From assembly GCA_017883355.1 (NCBI GenBank), contig JADGNS010000210.1, positions 1 through 7,382 of the forward strand: DNA of 7,382 nucleotides, written 5' to 3'. The notes beneath the pieces are model-generated. The model was not told where the DNA came from. It did not search any database and worked only from the letters and a program-made list of their open reading frames with translations. The translations under genes were made by a program, and so were the position numbers. Origin of the DNA: Candidatus Solibacter sp. (GTDB lineage Bacteria > Acidobacteriota > Terriglobia > Bryobacterales > Bryobacteraceae). Positions 4,169 through 7,382 of this stretch are shown here, in pieces. Every line of letters starts with the position of its first letter. Position 1 is the stretch's first letter.

Positions 4169-6910
4169 TCACGCGCCTCCGAACAGCCGCTGAAAGAACT
4201 CGCGCGTGCGCCGCCGGATTTCTCCCAACGTGATGTCCAGGGGCTGCTGGTGCAGGTGAACCGGAGTCCAGCGATTGACCAATTCGGTGAGCACCTCAAA
4301 CTGGGCCTGCGAGGTGGGCAAACTGCCTTCGGCATGTCCCGTGGAGAGGCGCTGTCCGTGATCCAGCGCGCGATAGAACGTGGACGCATCGCGCAGAAAG
4401 TTGGCGTCTTCGGCCGTCAGGTGTCCCATCTTCTCGATGACTTCGATGCGTTCCGGCGTATTCAGCACCTTGTAAAAAATGCCCGCCCCGCGAAGCCGCA
4501 GATACATCAGGGCGAAGTCGATATCATAATAGCCCCCCACGCCGGCCTTCAGGGGATTGCGCGCGCCCTGCTCGCGCTCCAGCCGCGCGCGCATCTCGCC
4601 GAGCTCGTGGCGCGAGCGCATGCTCTGGCCATAGCGCCGCCAGTCCACGTCCTGCAGTTCGTGCAGAAACACCGTGGCGCGCTCGATATTGCCCGCCAGG
4701 GCGCGCGATTTCATGTAGGCGATGCCTTCCCAAGCCTCCGCCTTCTCGGCGAAATACGCCTTGTAAGCGCCCTCGGTCTGCACCAGGTCGCCGGCGCGTC
4801 CGTTGGGTTTGAGGCGCGTGTCGATGGCGAACATCACCCCTCCGCCGGTGTAGGAGCTCAGCGTCTGGATGACCCGCTCGGCTACGCCGGTCCAGAAGAC
4901 CTGTTCGCCCGCGTCGTCATCCGGGATGACGAAGTTGACGTCGGCGTCGCTGCCCAGGTCGAACTCGCGCATGCCGAGGCGGCCGAGGCAGATCACCATC
5001 ATCTGGTCTTTGGCGAGATAGGCGGCGTTGGCCGGCGGCGGCGCTTCGGCCAGCGCGATGCGGTAGGCGGCGGCGATCACGCTATCGGCCAGCACGCTGG
5101 TCTCCCCGAGCGTCTCGAAGATAGGCGCCCCCCCCAGCATGCTCTCGCACTGGATGCGCAACATCTGCCGGCGGTAGAAGCGGCGCAGCGCGGCGCCGTC
5201 CTGCAGCGGACCGCCTTCCAGTTGGAACGGCTCGCCGATTTCCTCCAGCAGCTCCGGGTAGCGCAGAAGCTGGTCGGCGAAGTGGGCGCTGTGTTCGAAG
5301 ATGTCCAACACTCCGCCGGGCGACGCTTCCAGGCGCGCCAGCAGCTCCGGCACGGCCACCGCCTCTTCCAGAAAATGCTCGAAGCGCTCCCGTCCGCGGC
5401 GGAGAGTGATGCTGGCGAGCGCCTTGGCGAGGCGAGGCGCACGCTCTCCGAGCACCCGGTCCAGATTGCTGTCCGGCGGCGGCGCCTCCGCCTCTTCGAG
5501 CCGGGCATCGCGCTGCTCGCTCCCGGCGTTCGCCGGCTGGCGGTAGTCATGAACCACGCGATGATAGATCTCGCGCACCGCCGAAAGGTGCTCCTGGAGA
5601 CGCTGATTGAGGCCCTCGCCATTCAGCGTGGCGGCTCCATCGTCCGGCATCTTGCGCGCCAATAGGTCCAGCCGCGCGGGACTGTTGGGCAGGGTGTGGG
5701 TCTGCCGGTCTTCTTCCATTTGCAGACGGTGTTCCAGATATCGCAGGAAGGCGTACGCGGCCGACAGGCGGGCGTATTCGCCATCGGAAAGAAAGCCCTT
5801 GTCGCGCAGGCGGAAGAGGGCGAAGACGGTGCCGCCGTGGCGCACCCATTGCTCGCGCCCCCCGTGCAAGCGCTGCAGGCATTGCACCAGGAACTCGATG
5901 TCGCGGATGCCGCCGGGCGTCAGTTTGACGTCCAGCCCGCCCGACGCGCCCCGCTTGGCGGCCAGTTTCTCGCTGATGCGCTGGCGGGTCTCGCTGACCG
6001 CCTCCACCGCGCGGAAATCCAGCGAGCTTTGATAAATGAGCGGCTCCACAAACTCCAGCAGAGCGGCGCCCGGCTCGCTCTCTCCCGCCGAGATGCGCGC
6101 CTTGATCAACATCTGCTTCTCCCAGTCGCGCGCGCGCTCGCTGTAGTAGAAACGCGCGCCGTCCTCGCTGACGGCGATCTCACCCAGCGTTCCGTCCGGG
6201 CGCAGGCGCAGGTCCACCCGATAGCACTGGCCCTCCGCCGTGTAGGAGGAGAGCAGCGCGGTGTACTGGTTAGCCACCTTCTTGTAGAATTCCTTGTTGG
6301 TCAGTACCGCCGGACCGTCCGTCTCGCCGTTGCCGCCGTAGACGAACATGAGGTCGATATCGGAGCTGTAGTTCAGCTCCTTGCCGCCCAACTTGCCGAG
6401 CGAGATGACGCTGAAGCCGCACAGTGCGCCGTCTTCCAGGCGGGGCTCGCCGTGGCGCGCCACCAGTTCCGCGCGGATGCGCCGGTAGGCCACGTCCAGG
6501 ATAGCGTCGGCCAGGTTGGACAATTCCTCGGTGACATTGGACAGGGTGGCCGCGCCCTGTACATCGCGCAGCAGGATGCGCAGCAACTGGCGGCGGCGGA
6601 AGCGCGCGAAGTCCACCGCCGAAGGCACGCCCGTACCCAGAAAACTGTAGAGGCGCTCGCGGTAGTTCTCCAGCGTGAGAACGCTGTTGAAGGTGGGTGA
6701 AGCGGCCACGTGCAGGAGGCGCTCGGGATCGCGCAACACGCTCTCGGAGAGAAACCGGCTGTACGAGAAGAGGCTGACGGCGCAGCGCAGCGCGGCGGGG
6801 GCGGAGACGATGCGCGCGTAGGCGGAGGGGAACTCCTGCCGCAGGCGTCCCAGGAAATAGCGCGCGCTTTCCGGGTCCGGGGCCGCCGCTACGGGTTCAA
6901 AGGAGATCAT
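4169..6910 (-). CDS. glnE: Bifunctional glutamine synthetase adenylyltransferase/deadenylylase
   Basis: A complete 913-residue GlnE (E. coli protein: 946). It controls glutamine synthetase by attaching AMP to, and removing it from, a tyrosine of GlnA, under PII control, in the cytoplasm. Two nucleotidyltransferase domains are visible. The N-terminal domain, deadenylylase in E. coli, has GKLGGKELNYSSDIDL at 172-187 (D184, D186), DLRLRPDG at 233-240 (D233), TPGGIRDIEFLVQ at 331-343 and DRQTHTLP at 401-408. The C-terminal domain, adenylylase in E. coli, has GRLGMREFDLGSDADV at 643-658 (D655, D657), DTRLKPNG at 697-704 (D697) and GGYYDIDFALMYLRL at 792-806. All six metal-ligand Asp positions are kept, but the C-terminal block departs from the usual GKLGG...SDLDL consensus. 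An Arg/Glu/Pro-rich linker lies near 460-480. The ATG at 6910 follows the MOSC stop by 3 nt, suggesting cotranscription; no strong ribosome binding site is visible. Translation ends at tandem TGA TGA, the second within the inverted repeat. Confidence 0.97.
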   Translation of the reverse strand: MISFEPVAAAPDPESARYFLGRLRQEFPSAYARIVSAPAALRCAVSLFSYSRFLSESVLRDPERLLHVAASPTFNSVLTLENYRERLYSFLGTGVPSAVDFARFRRRQLLRILLRDVQGAATLSNVTEELSNLADAILDVAYRRIRAELVARHGEPRLEDGALCGFSVISLGKLGGKELNYSSDIDLMFVYGGNGETDGPAVLTNKEFYKKVANQYTALLSSYTAEGQCYRVDLRLRPDGTLGEIAVSEDGARFYYSERARDWEKQMLIKARISAGESEPGAALLEFVEPLIYQSSLDFRAVEAVSETRQRISEKLAAKRGASGGLDVKLTPGGIRDIEFLVQCLQRLHGGREQWVRHGGTVFALFRLRDKGFLSDGEYARLSAAYAFLRYLEHRLQMEEDRQTHTLPNSPARLDLLARKMPDDGAATLNGEGLNQRLQEHLSAVREIYHRVVHDYRQPANAGSEQRDARLEEAEAPPPDSNLDRVLGERAPRLAKALASITLRRGRERFEHFLEEAVAVPELLARLEASPGGVLDIFEHSAHFADQLLRYPELLEEIGEPFQLEGGPLQDGAALRRFYRRQMLRIQCESMLGGAPIFETLGETSVLADSVIAAAYRIALAEAPPPANAAYLAKDQMMVICLGRLGMREFDLGSDADVNFVIPDDDAGEQVFWTGVAERVIQTLSSYTGGGVMFAIDTRLKPNGRAGDLVQTEGAYKAYFAEKAEAWEGIAYMKSRALAGNIERATVFLHELQDVDWRRYGQSMRSRHELGEMRARLEREQGARNPLKAGVGGYYDIDFALMYLRLRGAGIFYKVLNTPERIEVIEKMGHLTAEDANFLRDASTFYRALDHGQRLSTGHAEGSLPTSQAQFEVLTELVNRWTPVHLHQQPLDITLGEIRRRTREFFQRLFGGA

Positions 6911-6913
6911 GCG

Positions 6914-7382
6914 TCACGCCAGTTTGGAGAGCAGCGATATGGTGTCTCCCGGGCGCACCGGCCCCGGCGCCACTACGCTCGCGTAGAAGCCGCTCATCCC
7001 CCAGTATGCGGAGGAGAAATCGCGCTGCTTCACCTTCTGGTCGTAGACCTCGAGCTTGAGCGATTCCCCGTAGACATCCAGCGCCGAGCAGGGACCGCGC
7101 GGGTGCGTGATCTCTAACCGCGCGCCCCCGGCGCGAAACTGGTCGCCGATGCGGATCTCGCGGATATCGATGCCGCGCGTGGTGAGGTTCTCGCCCATGG
7201 CTCCATAAAATAGCGGGTAGCCGCGCGCCACCAGGGCGTCCACCACTTCCGACGCAATGATCAGGATCGCCTTCAGCGGACCACCGTGGATATGGGGGTG
7301 CGCATGCAGGTCCCCCTCGATGCCGAGCGGCGTGATCCAGCCTTCGGCGATGCCGCGCTTAGGCAGCCCGCCCGGTGAGATG
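6914..7382 (-). CDS. MOSC-domain protein (5' end cut by window)
   Basis: The C-terminal 155 residues of a small MOSC-domain protein (YiiM/COG2258 type); the frame is still open at 7382, so the start lies outside. MOSC is the C-terminal domain of molybdenum-cofactor sulfurases; stand-alone members are thought to handle sulfur for molybdenum enzymes or to reduce N-hydroxylated compounds, but most are uncharacterised. Visible landmarks, counting from the first full codon at 7381: SPGGLPKR (2-9), the conserved PLGIEGD (18-24) and HGGP (32-35), GENLTTRGID (63-72), and the PC pair of RGPCSALD with Cys98, the usual conserved cysteine. A GTG at 7246 gives a shorter frame but would drop the conserved GGLPK, LGIEGD and HGGP elements, so it is not the start. 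It is 3 nt from glnE; no molybdenum-cofactor gene is visible to explain a pathway link. Confidence 0.9.
   Translation of the reverse strand, partial: ISPGGLPKRGIAEGWITPLGIEGDLHAHPHIHGGPLKAILIIASEVVDALVARGYPLFYGAMGENLTTRGIDIREIRIGDQFRAGGARLEITHPRGPCSALDVYGESLKLEVYDQKVKQRDFSSAYWGMSGFYASVVAPGPVRPGDTISLLSKLA

Noticed and set aside
3970..4389. An upstream in-frame extension of the histidine kinase giving a 618-residue protein
   Set aside because: The extra residues run through the intergenic inverted repeat and antisense to the glnE 3' end; the membrane domain begins normally at the ATG at 3969.
4046..5665. A 539-codon plus-strand open frame opposite glnE
   Set aside because: It is antisense to a clear GlnE with both transferase domains. 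Its translation is low-complexity Arg/Ala/Leu/His text without recognisable domains, as expected for the complement of GC-rich coding sequence.
5696..6700. A 334-codon plus-strand open frame opposite the N-terminal half of glnE
   Set aside because: It is a shadow of glnE, with no motif or plausible start context.

Overview
The window is GC-rich and tightly packed, and every supported gene lies on the minus strand, so the transcription order runs from the high to the low coordinates. In that order it holds: a 5'-truncated MOSC-domain protein; glnE (bifunctional glutamine synthetase adenylyltransferase/deadenylylase); a 199-base gap almost filled by a large inverted repeat; a KdpD-like histidine kinase and its KdpE-like response regulator; a 113-base gap; and two family 2 glycosyltransferases, the last one cut by the window start. 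Long plus-strand reading frames opposite these genes are shadows of GC-rich coding sequence.

The organism is a high-GC Gram-negative-type bacterium. I favour an Acidobacteriota member (Solibacter/Bryobacter-like). The reasons are the divergent GlnE, the truncated KdpD-type kinase, and the intergenic repeat built from TCTCTGCG / CGCAGAGA octamers, a kind I recall as common between genes in Acidobacteriota and some other soil and aquatic phyla. This placement is inference; no 16S or marker gene is present.

The genes form three translational blocks. MOSC and glnE are 3 nt apart and probably cotranscribed; glnE acts in nitrogen control. The kinase and regulator overlap by 4 nt and the regulator starts on TTG behind a strong GGAGG, so they make one two-component system. 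The kinase lacks the large cytoplasmic N-terminal half of classical KdpD, and no kdpFABC potassium-pump gene is in view, so its target is unknown. The two glycosyltransferases also overlap by 4 nt (GTGA) and probably start a surface-polysaccharide or glycan operon that continues beyond position 1.

I see no clear evidence of an undescribed defence or mobile system. The most notable non-genic structure is the 47-bp-arm inverted repeat at 3993-4167, which begins one base after the glnE stop codon and ends 23 bases before the kinase start. A small frame through this repeat starts behind a well-placed GGAGG made by the last codons of glnE.
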